Assembly: GCA_045649825.1 (NCBI GenBank)
Contig: JAZRQO010000023.1
Coordinates: 66,481 to 130,480 of the forward strand
Source: RGIG9115 sp045649825
GTDB taxonomy: Bacteria > Bacillota > Clostridia > UBA1381
Direction of reading: 5' to 3'
Length of the DNA: 64,000 nt
In this document: positions 17,084 to 25,789 of the stretch, piece by piece
Layout: every line of letters starts with the position of its first letter
How positions within the stretch are numbered: the first letter of the stretch is position 1
Notes under the pieces: generated by a model
Seen by the model: the letters and a program-made list of their open reading frames with translations, nothing else
The model's database searches: none
Told to the model about the DNA's origin: nothing
Translations under genes and position numbers: made by a program

Positions 17084-17332
17084 TCATTTTATATTGGAAT
17101 AAATAGTTTTTGTGCTTATTCCGTCAAGCTTTCCTATTTTGCCCGAAAGTGCACTTATTATGTCCTGAGATGCATCAATTGCTATACTTATTATGTTCAC
17201 ATTCTTCGGCGGATGGGGAACACCCATTCTGCCTATTATATGTTCTGCATATTCGTGAAGCAGGGCGTTTACTTCAGGGACTGAATCGGGGTTTTCTACT
17301 ATTATTCCTATAAGTGCGACTCTTTCTTCCAT
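17084..17332 (-). CDS. TM1266-family iron-only hydrogenase system regulator
   Basis: 82 aa, ACT-like/CopG-type small fold. The start MEERVALIGIIVEN, the centre HEYAEHIIGRMGVP and the end LSGKIGKLDGISTKTIYS match the TM1266 family found next to hydrogenase maturation genes (hydEFG) in anaerobes. A regulatory role in [FeFe]-hydrogenase assembly is proposed for the family, not proven. Here it is placed away from hydrogenase genes: its start overlaps the end of a glycosyltransferase gene by 25 bp and cysK follows 13 bp later. A possible hydE start is at the left window edge. Confidence 0.8.
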   Translation of the reverse strand: MEERVALIGIIVENPDSVPEVNALLHEYAEHIIGRMGVPHPPKNVNIISIAIDASQDIISALSGKIGKLDGISTKTIYSNIK

Positions 17333-18465
17333 ATATCCACTACTCCTTTTGACGGCTTTTTGTATACATTTTCTTCTATAAATTCATAAAGTTTGTTCGC
17401 AGCATCGGGTTTTCCAAGTATGTGAATCGCTTTTGTCATAAGTTCACGGCGCCACTCATTCCCAAAGAGCTGATGAATAGCCTGCTCGACGGGAAAGCCT
17501 TTAGTTACCATAATCGCCGCGCCTGAGTTTACGAGAAATTCCATATTCCGCTCCTCCTGGCCGGGTATGGGGTTCATAAGAATAAGGGGAACGCCTTTTG
17601 CCATTGCCTCTGATGTGGTTAATCCCCCGGGCTTTGTGATTAAAGCGTCTGCTGCATCCATATATACGTCAACATTGTCGGTAAAGCCAAGGCAGCGGAC
17701 TTCCTTTTTCCATTGCATGCTGTCAATGGCTTCTTTTGCTTTTTCGTTATTGCCGCAGATAACGGTTATCTGATAATCGTATCTTAAACCGTCACAGCTT
17801 TCTATAACCTCAGTAATATCCCCGAAGCCCATAGAGCCCATCATAACAAGAAGCAACGGCTTGTTACTCAGTCCAAGCTGTTTTTTTGCATCTTCTTTAT
17901 CAAGCTTTGTAAGAAATTTTTGCTTTATGGGTATTCCGAAGGGCAATATTTTATCTTCGGGTATTCCTTTTCTTTCTGCTGCAGAGTTCAGCAGGGCGTC
18001 GGGAAGAATATAGTAGTCAAGCCTTGTAGACTCCCAGAAGGGATGAAGTGTAAAATCTGTTACCACTCCGAAAGTGGGGCAATTTAAAACACCTCTTTCT
18101 TTTAAAAGAGTCATAAGCACTGTTGCATATGAATGAGTACCCACAACGAAATCGGGGTTATAGTCAAGCATAAAGCTATCAAGCTTTTTTGAAAGATATT
18201 TTGAAATGATGGTTTCTGGTGAATAGCTTTTGCTCGGCTCTTCCTTACGTGCAAGGGAGTCAAAAACCTTGCCGTAGGCTTCTCCTAAGTTCTTGGTAAG
18301 CAAAAGATAGCCGTTTTGCACGCTTTCTCCCAGAAAGCGGCTTATATATTCAAGTGTATCCAGCATTTCACATTCAATACCGTGGGCTTTGAAAACCTCC
18401 ATCATTGCCATTCCCGTAGAATGATGGCCGTATCCTGCCGTAACGGATAATATAAGAGCTTTCAT
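17308..18465 (-). CDS. Glycolipid glycosyltransferase, MGDG-synthase/GT28 type
   Basis: 385 aa from the ATG at 18463-18465, correctly spaced from AAAGGA; an ATG at 18483 upstream is on the wrong side of that site. The N-terminal domain begins ALILSVTAGYGHHSTG, the monogalactosyldiacylglycerol-synthase signature (G-x-GH). The C-terminal GT-B domain has LVMMGSMGFGD and the sugar-nucleotide loop KPGGLTTSEAMAKGVP. It likely transfers a hexose to diacylglycerol at the membrane inner face, as in glycolipid or lipoteichoic-acid anchor synthesis. First gene of the minus-strand operon, under a promoter interlocked with that of tetR. Confidence 0.85.
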   Translation of the reverse strand: MKALILSVTAGYGHHSTGMAMMEVFKAHGIECEMLDTLEYISRFLGESVQNGYLLLTKNLGEAYGKVFDSLARKEEPSKSYSPETIISKYLSKKLDSFMLDYNPDFVVGTHSYATVLMTLLKERGVLNCPTFGVVTDFTLHPFWESTRLDYYILPDALLNSAAERKGIPEDKILPFGIPIKQKFLTKLDKEDAKKQLGLSNKPLLLVMMGSMGFGDITEVIESCDGLRYDYQITVICGNNEKAKEAIDSMQWKKEVRCLGFTDNVDVYMDAADALITKPGGLTTSEAMAKGVPLILMNPIPGQEERNMEFLVNSGAAIMVTKGFPVEQAIHQLFGNEWRRELMTKAIHILGKPDAANKLYEFIEENVYKKPSKGVVDIWKKESHL

Positions 18466-18507
18466 TACATTTATTCCTTTCAAGAATGAAAAAATGTGAT
18501 TTACCTA

Positions 18508-18536
18508 TTGCTATTATACTATATTTTTGGTATAAT
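18508..18536 (+). promoter_or_regulatory. Promoter of tetR (overlaps divergent promoter)
   Basis: TTGCTA (18508-18513), 17-bp spacer, TATAAT (18531-18536). Its -35 and -10 boxes lie within 5 bp of the -10 and -35 boxes of the minus promoter, so both cannot be occupied at once. Confidence 0.65.
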
Positions 18537-18541
18537 AACAA
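18513..18541 (-). promoter_or_regulatory. Promoter of the glycosyltransferase operon
   Basis: On the minus strand: TTGTTA (18536-18541), 17-bp spacer, TATAAT (18513-18518). The two promoters form a pseudo-palindrome TATTATAC-n9-GGTATAATA. A separate inverted repeat ATTTTGA/TCAAAAT at 18546-18565 is a candidate TetR operator. Confidence 0.65.
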
Positions 18542-18589
18542 GAGGATTTTGAAAAATTATCAAAATTATATAAACCGGGAGAAAAAACT

Positions 18590-19177
18590 ATGCCTAAGAA
18601 GAACAGAAACACAAAGGGGAAAATAGTATCGGCGGCATGGCGGCTTTTTTACCGTCAAGGCTATGACGATACAACCATAGATGAAATAATCGAGGAATCA
18701 GGGACCTCACGTGGCTCATTTTATCATTATTTTGAAGGTAAGGATGCACTTTTAAGCTCTCTTTCCTATCTTTTTGATGAGCGCTACAGAGAGCTTGAAG
18801 AGGAGCTTGACTCCGTCAATGGAAGCTTTGAAAAGCTTATGTTTCTAAACCGTGAGCTTTTTGACTACATAGAAAACAATGTTTCTCTCGACCTTCTTGC
18901 AAGGCTTTATTCCTCTCAGCTTATAACAAAGGGTGAAAAACATCTTCTGGACCATAACAGGGTTTATTATAAGCTTCTTCGCCGTATAGTTTCCGAGGGT
19001 CAGGCAAATGGTGAGCTGACAAGTAAGGTATCGGCAAATGAGATTGTAAAAACATACGCACTTTGCGAAAGAGCACTTGTTTACGATTGGTGCATTTGTA
19101 ACGGAGAATATTCACTTAAAAGCTATGCAGAAATGAAAATGCCTATGTTTTTAAAGGGATATTTGATAAATTCATAG
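18590..19177 (+). CDS. TetR-family transcriptional regulator
   Basis: 195 aa. The N-terminal HTH (about residues 8-55) has TIDEIIEESGTSRGSFYHYF, the TetR signature; the rest is the variable helical ligand domain. TetR proteins usually repress their own and divergent genes by binding palindromes between them. The mutually exclusive promoters upstream make the glycolipid/cysK operon the obvious target. The ligand is unknown. Confidence 0.88.
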   Translation: MPKKNRNTKGKIVSAAWRLFYRQGYDDTTIDEIIEESGTSRGSFYHYFEGKDALLSSLSYLFDERYRELEEELDSVNGSFEKLMFLNRELFDYIENNVSLDLLARLYSSQLITKGEKHLLDHNRVYYKLLRRIVSEGQANGELTSKVSANEIVKTYALCERALVYDWCICNGEYSLKSYAEMKMPMFLKGYLINS

Positions 19178-19264
19178 AAAAATTTATTTTAGGTATATTA
19201 TTTAGTTCGCTAAAATATATGCATAAAAAACGGCATATTAAAGCGGTATATCAGTAATATTAAC

Positions 19265-19301
19265 AAACGGAGTACGGATAAAAGTCTGTACTCCGTTCTG
19301 T
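19265..19301 (+). terminator. Stem-loop after tetR
   Basis: ACGGAGTACGGA and TCTGTACTCCGT form a 12-bp stem around TAAAAG, followed by TCTGTGTT. Likely the tetR terminator although the T-run is poor. Confidence 0.5.
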
Positions 19302-19302
19302 G

Positions 19303-19331
19303 TTGCAGTCTAATAAAAAGTGTGATATAAT
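19303..19331 (+). promoter_or_regulatory. Promoter of putP
   Basis: TTGCAG (19303-19308), 17-bp spacer, TATAAT (19326-19331), about 38 bp upstream of the start codon. Confidence 0.6.
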
Positions 19332-19369
19332 AGCAACATATTTTTTTAATAACGAAAGGATGAATTAAA

Positions 19370-20899
19370 ATGGGAGAAATTATAGCATTTGTTCTATACT
19401 TTATAGCAATGCTTGCTATTGGCGTTATTTTCTTCTTAAAAGGTAAGAATCAAAGTGGTGAAAAGGAATATTTCCTCGGTGGCAGAAGTATGGGCCCCTG
19501 GGTTACTGCAATGAGTGCTCAGGCGTCTGATATGAGTGCATGGCTTCTGATGGGACTGCCCGGAAGTATCTTAGCATTCGGTCTTGGTCAGGCATGGATT
19601 GGTATAGGTCTTGCAATCGGTACTATTGCAAACTGGATTATAGTTGCCAAAAGACTTCGTAAGTTCTCAAAGGCAGCAGGGGATTCAATCACCCTTCCTC
19701 AGTATCTTACAAACCGCTTTGCAACAAAGAGCTCAGCTCTTAAAATTATTTGTGCAGTAGTATTCCTTATAAGCTTCACAATATATGTTGCGTCGGCATT
19801 CTCTGCAGGCTCAAAGGTGTTTACTCAGTTGTTCCCAACACTTGATCCGATGGCGGCAATGATTATCTTTGCTGCAATTATTCTTGTGTATACATTCCTG
19901 GGCGGCTATAAGGCAGTTTGCTGGACGGACTTTTTCCAGGGTATGCTTATGCTTGTTGCACTTCTTGCAGTGCCCATTATGATTGTGGCTTCAGGAAATA
20001 CTGACGTGGCACTCCTTGATAAGGTTATAACAAACTCTGCAGGCGGGGAATTCAAGTTTGTATCTGATTTGTTCTCAGCTTCATGGCAGGAGATTGTTTC
20101 AGGTCTTGCATGGGGCCTTGGTTACTTTGGTATGCCGCATATACTTGTAAGATTTATGGCTATTGAAAAGCCCAGTATGATTAAAAAATCAGTAATTGTT
20201 GCTTCTGTATGGATTGTTCTTGCTCTCGGTGCTGCAATTCTTATTTCATACCTCGGCAGAATGTTTATTCTCGCAGATGGAACAGAGTTTGCCGCTTCTC
20301 TTCTCGGGGACGGTGGTGCAGGTCAGGAAATGATTTTCGTAATCCTTGCCCGTAAGCTCTTCACACCCTTTATTGCAGGTATACTTCTTGCGGCAATTAT
20401 TGCAGCTTCAATGTCAACTGCAGACTCACAGCTTCTCGTGGCATCATCATCATTCACAAGTGATATTTATAAGCCAATAATCAAGAAAAATGCTTCTGAT
20501 AAGGAGCTTTTGTGGGTAGGAAGAATAGTTGTTGTTATCGTTTCAATCGTTGCATTCTTTATTGCAAGCAGTAAGGGCGAAGCTGCAGCGGCTATTATGA
20601 ACCTTGTATCAAATGCATGGGGTATCTTCGGTGCCGCATTCGGACCTGTTGTTATCCTTTCACTGTTCTGGAAGAGAACTACATATGCAGGTGCTGTTGC
20701 TTCAATCGTAGCAGGTGCAGTTGTAGATATTGTATGGTTTACAACATCTATCGGTGCAACAACGGGAATATATGAGCTTCTTCCCGGATTTATTGTTGCC
20801 TTTGTTGTGTGCGTAGTAGTTTCATTAATCACCAAAGCTCCCTCACAGGATGTTATGGCAATTTACGAAGCGGCAACATCAAAAGAAATTGATGATTAA
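19370..20899 (+). CDS. putP: Sodium/proline symporter
   Basis: 509 aa, about 13 membrane helices, sodium:solute symporter (SSS) family. Signatures include GGRSMGPWVTAMSAQASDMSAWLLMGLPG near residues 38-66, which contributes Na+ and proline binding in PutP, and the SMSTADSQLLVASS segment in helix 8. Length and these motifs are those of PutP rather than pantothenate or glucose SSS members. Proline may serve as carbon source, osmolyte or Stickland substrate. Monocistronic. Confidence 0.9.
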   Translation: MGEIIAFVLYFIAMLAIGVIFFLKGKNQSGEKEYFLGGRSMGPWVTAMSAQASDMSAWLLMGLPGSILAFGLGQAWIGIGLAIGTIANWIIVAKRLRKFSKAAGDSITLPQYLTNRFATKSSALKIICAVVFLISFTIYVASAFSAGSKVFTQLFPTLDPMAAMIIFAAIILVYTFLGGYKAVCWTDFFQGMLMLVALLAVPIMIVASGNTDVALLDKVITNSAGGEFKFVSDLFSASWQEIVSGLAWGLGYFGMPHILVRFMAIEKPSMIKKSVIVASVWIVLALGAAILISYLGRMFILADGTEFAASLLGDGGAGQEMIFVILARKLFTPFIAGILLAAIIAASMSTADSQLLVASSSFTSDIYKPIIKKNASDKELLWVGRIVVVIVSIVAFFIASSKGEAAAAIMNLVSNAWGIFGAAFGPVVILSLFWKRTTYAGAVASIVAGAVVDIVWFTTSIGATTGIYELLPGFIVAFVVCVVVSLITKAPSQDVMAIYEAATSKEIDD

Positions 20900-20909
20900 T
20901 TATTATACC

Positions 20910-20945
20910 AAAAACCTCTCGGAATATATTTCTGAGAGGTTTTTT
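20910..20945 (+). terminator. Terminator of putP
   Basis: AAAAACCTCTCGGAA and TTCTGAGAGGTTTTTT form an A/T-flanked stem. Confidence 0.9.
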
Positions 20946-20975
20946 GAGTTATTCTACGAAAATCTTTGAATGACG

Positions 20976-21004
20976 TTGACAAAATTTTACTTACTCGGTA
21001 TAAT
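20976..21004 (+). promoter_or_regulatory. Promoter of the MATE gene
   Basis: TTGACA (20976-20981), 17-bp spacer, TATAAT (20999-21004). The transcript would start about 15 nt before the start codon. Confidence 0.8.
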
Positions 21005-21024
21005 ATAATTAAGGGGGAATACCG

Positions 21025-22395
21025 ATGTCAGCTATGAGCAATACTTTAATTACAGATTTTACAGAAGGTAATATAACAGGCAAACTTTACAGGTTTGCCT
21101 TTCCGCTTTTTTTGTCAAGCTTATTGCAGGTTGTATATAATATGGTGGATATGATTGTTGTGGGCCATGTTATGGGAAAGGTAGGGCTTTCCGCGGTTGC
21201 CGTGGGCGGTGACGTTAGTAATTTCCTCACATTCCTTGCCATGGGCTTTTGCAATGCGGGGCAGGTTATAATCAGTCAGTACATAGGTGCGGGAAAGAGA
21301 AGTGACCTTGGACGGTTTATAAGCACGATGTTTTCGTCTTTAATGATTTGTGCCATTATTTTAAGCGGTGTTTTCATTGTTTTGAGAGTACCTGTTTTAA
21401 ACCTTATGAATACACCTCTCGAGGCGTTTTCGGAGGCACTTGCTTATTCCACAATCTGTATTTCAGGCTCAGTATTTATTTACGGATATAATATTACAAG
21501 TGCAGTAATGCGGGGTATGGGTGATTCAAAAAATCCTTTTATTTTTGTGGCACTGGCTTCTGTTATAAACATTATTCTTGATATTATATTTGTGGCATGT
21601 ATGAAAATGGGAGCTGCAGGTGCGGCGTATGCTACGGTTATAAGTCAGGCGATAAGCTTTATCCTGTGCAGTATTTTTATACTTCGAAACAGGGAAAAGT
21701 ACAGTATGACTGTTAAATTCCGTGACTTTTTGCGACCGGACCTTTCAATGTTTATAAGTCTTGCAAAGCTTGGAGTGCCTATGGCGATAAAGAGTGCATC
21801 AATTCATTTTTCAAAGCTCTTTGTAAACTCCTGGATAAACTCTTACGGTGTTGCGGTTTCTGCATTTGCGGGAATTGCGGCAAAGCTGAGTGCCGTAAGC
21901 AATCTTATTTCAAATTCCCTTAACACTGCAGGCTCATCCATGGTAGGGCAGAATATAGGTGCAAAAAAGTTCAAAAGAGTACCTATGATAATGAAATCCG
22001 TATTCTTCACGGTGTTTGGGATTTCAACGCTTATGTCGGTGGCAATTCTTATATTCCCAGAAGCTATTTTCTCGGTGTTCACTACTGACGGTGCGGTAAT
22101 GGAGGTGGCAATGGAATATATCCCCATTGCAGTGCTGATGTTCTACGGAAGTGCGGCACGTGCACCTATGAATGCTTTTCTGAACGGAAGCGGAAATTAC
22201 AGAATAAACTTCGTTACTGCTATTCTTGACGGAATAGTTATGCGTATAGGGCTTTCCGTGTTCTTTGGACTTACAATGAAGCTTGGATATTCAGGTTTCT
22301 GGCTTGGTGATGCTCTCGCAGGCTTTACACCACTGTGGATAGGAATAGTATTCTATCTCAAAGGAAGCTGGAGAAAGAATGCACTCACAAAGTGA
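21025..22395 (+). CDS. MATE-family multidrug/Na+ efflux transporter
   Basis: 456 aa, twelve predicted membrane helices in two related halves. MATE hallmarks are the N-terminal PLFLSSLLQVVYNMVDMIVVG and the second-half LAKLGVPMAIKSASIHFSKLF. It exports cationic compounds in exchange for Na+ or H+; substrate unknown. Start ATG at 21025 follows AAGGGGGA at 6-bp spacing. The stop codon lies inside a long hairpin. Confidence 0.87.
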   Translation: MSAMSNTLITDFTEGNITGKLYRFAFPLFLSSLLQVVYNMVDMIVVGHVMGKVGLSAVAVGGDVSNFLTFLAMGFCNAGQVIISQYIGAGKRSDLGRFISTMFSSLMICAIILSGVFIVLRVPVLNLMNTPLEAFSEALAYSTICISGSVFIYGYNITSAVMRGMGDSKNPFIFVALASVINIILDIIFVACMKMGAAGAAYATVISQAISFILCSIFILRNREKYSMTVKFRDFLRPDLSMFISLAKLGVPMAIKSASIHFSKLFVNSWINSYGVAVSAFAGIAAKLSAVSNLISNSLNTAGSSMVGQNIGAKKFKRVPMIMKSVFFTVFGISTLMSVAILIFPEAIFSVFTTDGAVMEVAMEYIPIAVLMFYGSAARAPMNAFLNGSGNYRINFVTAILDGIVMRIGLSVFFGLTMKLGYSGFWLGDALAGFTPLWIGIVFYLKGSWRKNALTK

Positions 22396-22418
22396 GTTTG
22401 AGAACTCACTTTGTGAGT
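22383..22418. terminator. Hairpin at the MATE stop codon
   Basis: A perfect 16-bp inverted repeat (arms 22383-22398 and 22403-22418, loop TGAG) overlaps the stop codon. No T-run follows; it may act with a rho-type or processing mechanism, or be bidirectional. Confidence 0.5.
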
Positions 22419-22484
22419 TAAATGAATAATGAATAATTATGGTGGCTTTGCTTTCGCAAAGCTTTTATGTAACGGAGGTAGTTT

Positions 22485-23357
22485 ATGATTGATCAGCTTA
22501 AGGGATTAAAGTGGCAGAATTTTTTGGTTTTGTTTTTTGCGGGATGTATAAACGCTTTTGGAGTTACGGTGTTTCTGGCTCCTGTAAAGCTTTACGACAG
22601 CGGTATATCAGGAACGTCTATACTTCTTTCTCAGCTTACGCCTGAGATTTGGAGCTTATCTGTTTTCCTTTTAATCCTGAACATTCCCCTTTTCTTGTTC
22701 GGGCTTAAAAAGCAGGGGGTAGTGTTTACAGTGTATTCTCTTTTTACTGTGGCTGTATATTCATGGGCGTCCTGGATGATTACAAATGTTCTTCCTATCG
22801 ATGTGAGTATGGCATCACCTCTGGCAGGTGAAGATTTACTTCTTTGCGCACTGTTCGGTGGTATGATTTCAGGTGTGGGGAGCGGTCTTACCATCCGAAA
22901 CGGCGGAGCAATTGACGGCGTTGAAGTTATGGCGGTTATCTTTTCAAAAAGGCTTAATATAACTGTGGGTACTTTTGTTATGATATACAATATTATTCTT
23001 TATGTTGTATGCGGAATAGCAATGAATAGCTGGATTTTGCCCCTTTACTCAATAGTAACCTATGCGGCGGGGCTTAAAACAATTGACTTCGTTGTAGAAG
23101 GTCTTGATCGTTCTAAGGCGGTTATGATAATAACTGAAATGCCCCAGGAGATAAGTGACGCTCTGATTGAAGAATTCCACTGCGGAACAACAAGAATTGA
23201 AGGCGTTGGCGGCTACTCTAACTCAACAAAATATATTATATATTTCGTTGTAAACAGATTTCAGATTTATAAAATGAGAACAATAATCCACACAATAGAC
23301 CCGAAAGCATTTTTCACCATAAGCGAAGTAGCCGACGTATTTAAAAGTAATGAATAA
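22485..23357 (+). CDS. YitT-family membrane protein
   Basis: 290 aa. Five hydrophobic segments in the first ~200 residues (FLVLFFAGCINAFGVTVFLAP through LPLYSIVTYAAG, with the family glycine-rich GGMISGVGSGLTIRNGGAIDG), then a soluble DUF2179 domain (~215-285; start SKAVMIITEMPQEIS). The family is widespread in Firmicutes with no settled biochemical role; a transport function is often suggested. RBS CGGAGGT. Confidence 0.85.
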   Translation: MIDQLKGLKWQNFLVLFFAGCINAFGVTVFLAPVKLYDSGISGTSILLSQLTPEIWSLSVFLLILNIPLFLFGLKKQGVVFTVYSLFTVAVYSWASWMITNVLPIDVSMASPLAGEDLLLCALFGGMISGVGSGLTIRNGGAIDGVEVMAVIFSKRLNITVGTFVMIYNIILYVVCGIAMNSWILPLYSIVTYAAGLKTIDFVVEGLDRSKAVMIITEMPQEISDALIEEFHCGTTRIEGVGGYSNSTKYIIYFVVNRFQIYKMRTIIHTIDPKAFFTISEVADVFKSNE

Positions 23358-23365
23358 GGGGATGT

Positions 23366-23762
23366 TTAAAAATGCACAGACCGTTCAATGGCTCTAAATA
23401 AGCATTTATAAGTATCAAAAAGCGAGAAAACTTATAAATTATGGTAGAAATCCGCAAATTTGCGGATTTCTCTTAATTTTATGCCATTGAAAGCAGTGGT
23501 GTTACCCAAATTAAAATTTGGAACACTGTTGCATGGGTGTCGTTTACCAAATCGAAGATTTGGACTTCACCGCATACGAACGAAACTCACCACTCGACGT
23601 ACCAACGTACGCCTTAGCAGTTGCGTTACCCAAATCAAAGATTTGGAACGCTGTTGCATAGGTGTCGTTTACCAAATTGAAGATTTGGACTCCACCGCAG
23701 GGCAAGGTATTATGCGGCTTAGGCGCATAATACTTCGTTTCGTCCGTTCTGCACTATTTTTA
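23366..23762 (-). repeat. Structured repeat family 1, copy A (composite, with nested 83-bp repeats)
   Basis: Bounded by imperfect terminal inverted repeats (GGGGATG..TAAAAATGCACAGACC at the left, and the complement of GGATGGTTAAAAATAGTGCAG at the right). Same family as copies at 26995, 29098 and 30108, in reverse orientation here. Contains the family hairpins (23443-23475 and 23706-23737) and the CTCGACGTAC/GTACGCCTT core (23593-23615). Two extra direct repeats of about 83 bp (23493-23575 and 23617-23700), each with two CCAAAT..ATTTGG hairpins, are embedded inside. The 23460-23786 open frame is not a credible gene. Confidence 0.75.
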
Positions 23763-23833
23763 ACCATCCCCTGGATTGTGGGTTGACTTTATAAACAGCC
23801 ATTTAGGTTTGCTTTATTTAAAAATGCGGAGTG

Positions 23834-25219
23834 TCATTCTGACACTCCGCAAATCATTGGTCCGAGTTCTGTTACTGTTCCAGCGCCCATGGTGAATACT
23901 ATGTCACCTTTTCGGGCGTTTTCTTTTACATACTTTACAATATTGTCAAATCCCTTAATATATTTTGCATTAACGCCACGTGCTTTTATAGCTTCTGCAA
24001 GAGCTTCCGAGGTGGTTACTCCGTCGGGCAGCTCACGTGCGGCGTAGATGTCCGAGAGAATTATCTCATCTGCCTTGTCGAAGGCTTCTAAAAATTCATT
24101 CCACAGGGTTTTTGTTCTTGTATAGGTATGAGGCTCAAAAATGCAGATTATTCTGCCGTGAGGCATTGACGAAGCGGCATTCAGAGTTGCTTTGATTTCG
24201 GTGGGGTGGTGGGCGTAGTCGTCAATTACCACCGCACCATTACAGTAACCCTTTTGTTCAAAACGGCGGTGAGTTCCTTTAAAGCTTTCTATGCCTTTAA
24301 CCGCTTTTTCAATATCTGCTCCGAGAGTTCTGCAAACTGCAATTGTTGCAAGGGCATTTTGCACGTTATGCTCGCCTGGTACGTTCAGCTTTATATTGCA
24401 GAGCTTTTCTCCTCTTTCAAAGCAGTCGAACTGAGGGTAGCCGTCTACATATATAATATTTTCAGCACTGTATTCAAAATCGCCTATGCCGTAGTAAATA
24501 ACACGGCAGCCTGAGTTTTTCAGTGCTTTTTGTATGTTCTCATCCTCACCCCAGGCGATTGTAATGCCTATATCTTTAGTCAGGAGTGCATAGCTTCTGA
24601 AGCTGTTTATAATGTCGTCAAGGTCTTTGAAAAAGTCCAGATGGTCTTCTTCAATGTTTGTAATAAGCGAAACCGTGGGGAAGAATTTTAAAAAGCTGTT
24701 GGTATATTCGCAGGCCTCTGTTACAAAGAATTCCTTTGAGCCCGTTCTGATGTTACCGCCTATAAGGTCAAGCTCTCCGCCTATGCTTATTGTTGGGTCA
24801 AGCTCTGAATTTATAAGGGCGTGAGCCAGCATAGAGGTGGTGGTGGTTTTTCCGTGAGTTCCTGCAACGCCCACACAGTTTTTATATGTTTTCATAATGG
24901 CACCCAGCATTTCTGCTCTGTCGATAAGACGGACGCCTTGTTTTTTTGATGCTATAATTTCAGGGTTATCTCCATGTACAGCTGCCGTGTATACCACAAG
25001 CTCTGCACCGCTTATATTTTCTTCCCTGTGTCCTATGTACACCGCAGCACCTAAAGAGGATAATTTATTAGTTATGGTGCTTTCGCTTCTGTCGGAGCCT
25101 GTAACCTTATAACCGTTTTGAAGCATAATCTGCGCAATTCCGCTCATACTAATGCCACCGATACCGATAAAATGTATATGACTGCCGGGTTTCAGCTCGC
25201 TGATGTCAAATCTCTTCAT
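23834..25219 (-). CDS. murC: UDP-N-acetylmuramate-L-alanine ligase
   Basis: 461 aa from the ATG at 25217-25219 behind GGGGGA; the frame stays open further upstream but that part is AT-rich and unlike MurC. First amino-acid addition in peptidoglycan precursor synthesis, in the cytoplasm. Rossmann start HFIGIGGISMSGIA, ATP loop GTHGKTTTTSM, central DDYAHHPTEI signature and a C-terminal ligase domain (GAGTVTELG). The only mur gene in the window; divergent from spoVG. Confidence 0.95.
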   Translation of the reverse strand: MKRFDISELKPGSHIHFIGIGGISMSGIAQIMLQNGYKVTGSDRSESTITNKLSSLGAAVYIGHREENISGAELVVYTAAVHGDNPEIIASKKQGVRLIDRAEMLGAIMKTYKNCVGVAGTHGKTTTTSMLAHALINSELDPTISIGGELDLIGGNIRTGSKEFFVTEACEYTNSFLKFFPTVSLITNIEEDHLDFFKDLDDIINSFRSYALLTKDIGITIAWGEDENIQKALKNSGCRVIYYGIGDFEYSAENIIYVDGYPQFDCFERGEKLCNIKLNVPGEHNVQNALATIAVCRTLGADIEKAVKGIESFKGTHRRFEQKGYCNGAVVIDDYAHHPTEIKATLNAASSMPHGRIICIFEPHTYTRTKTLWNEFLEAFDKADEIILSDIYAARELPDGVTTSEALAEAIKARGVNAKYIKGFDNIVKYVKENARKGDIVFTMGAGTVTELGPMICGVSE

Positions 25220-25360
25220 TTGATTAAATCCCCCATTTCTTTCTATGTCTATAATTATATACCTTAAGGAAAAAAATGAAAATAGAAAAAAACAATTTTG
25301 ACAAAGTGCATAAAATATTCCGTATGTTTTGTGCAATATCGTAAAAGTTATACAGTTCTA

Positions 25361-25389
25361 TTGACAAAAAAAATGAAAAATAGTAAAAT
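25361..25389 (+). promoter_or_regulatory. Promoter of spoVG
   Basis: TTGACA (25361-25366), 17-bp spacer, TAAAAT (25384-25389), with a leader of about 45 nt to the TTG start. Confidence 0.7.
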
Positions 25390-25440
25390 TAGAGTAGTGT
25401 TTTAACAAACCTGTTAAAAATTGAAGGGAGAAGGATTACC

Positions 25441-25713
25441 TTGGAGATTACAGACGTAAAGGTAAAATTGGTTAATGCGGAAAGTAAGATGAAGGCAGTT
25501 GCTTCTGTAACCTTTGATGATGCTTTTGTAGTACATGACATTAAAATAATCGAGGGTCAGGAAAAGCTATTCACGGCAATGCCCAGCAGAAAAACTCCGG
25601 AAAACGAGTTTAAGGATATTGCCCATCCAATCAACTCAGCTATGCGAAGAACTTTAGAGGATGCAGTTATCGCTAAGTATCAGGAAGTCGTTTCTGAAGG
25701 CGATGCTGAATAA
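25441..25713 (+). CDS. spoVG: Septation/regulatory RNA-binding protein SpoVG
   Basis: 90 aa, TTG start at 25441 after GGGAGAAGG. Matches SpoVG throughout: start EITDVKVKLV, the core VVHDIKIIEGQEKLFTAMPS, and HPINSAMRRTLEDAV. SpoVG binds nucleic acid and modulates sporulation, septation and virulence genes in Firmicutes. Its presence fits a Firmicute but does not prove spore formation. Single gene with its own terminator. Confidence 0.95.
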   Translation: MEITDVKVKLVNAESKMKAVASVTFDDAFVVHDIKIIEGQEKLFTAMPSRKTPENEFKDIAHPINSAMRRTLEDAVIAKYQEVVSEGDAE

Positions 25714-25735
25714 ATTATTTACTGCATAAAAGGAA

Positions 25736-25785
25736 AAAAGGTTCAGTCACAGAAATAACATGTGACGGGACCTTCTTTTTTTGGC
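25736..25785 (+). terminator. Terminator of spoVG
   Basis: AAGGTTCAGTCAC and GTGACGGGACCTT pair imperfectly and are followed by a run of seven T. Confidence 0.8.
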
Positions 25786-25789
25786 AAAG

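Noticed and set aside
23460..23786. 108-codon frame on the plus strand
   Set aside because: It is produced by repeat copy A and its nested 83-bp units; the peptide repeats the element, with no RBS.
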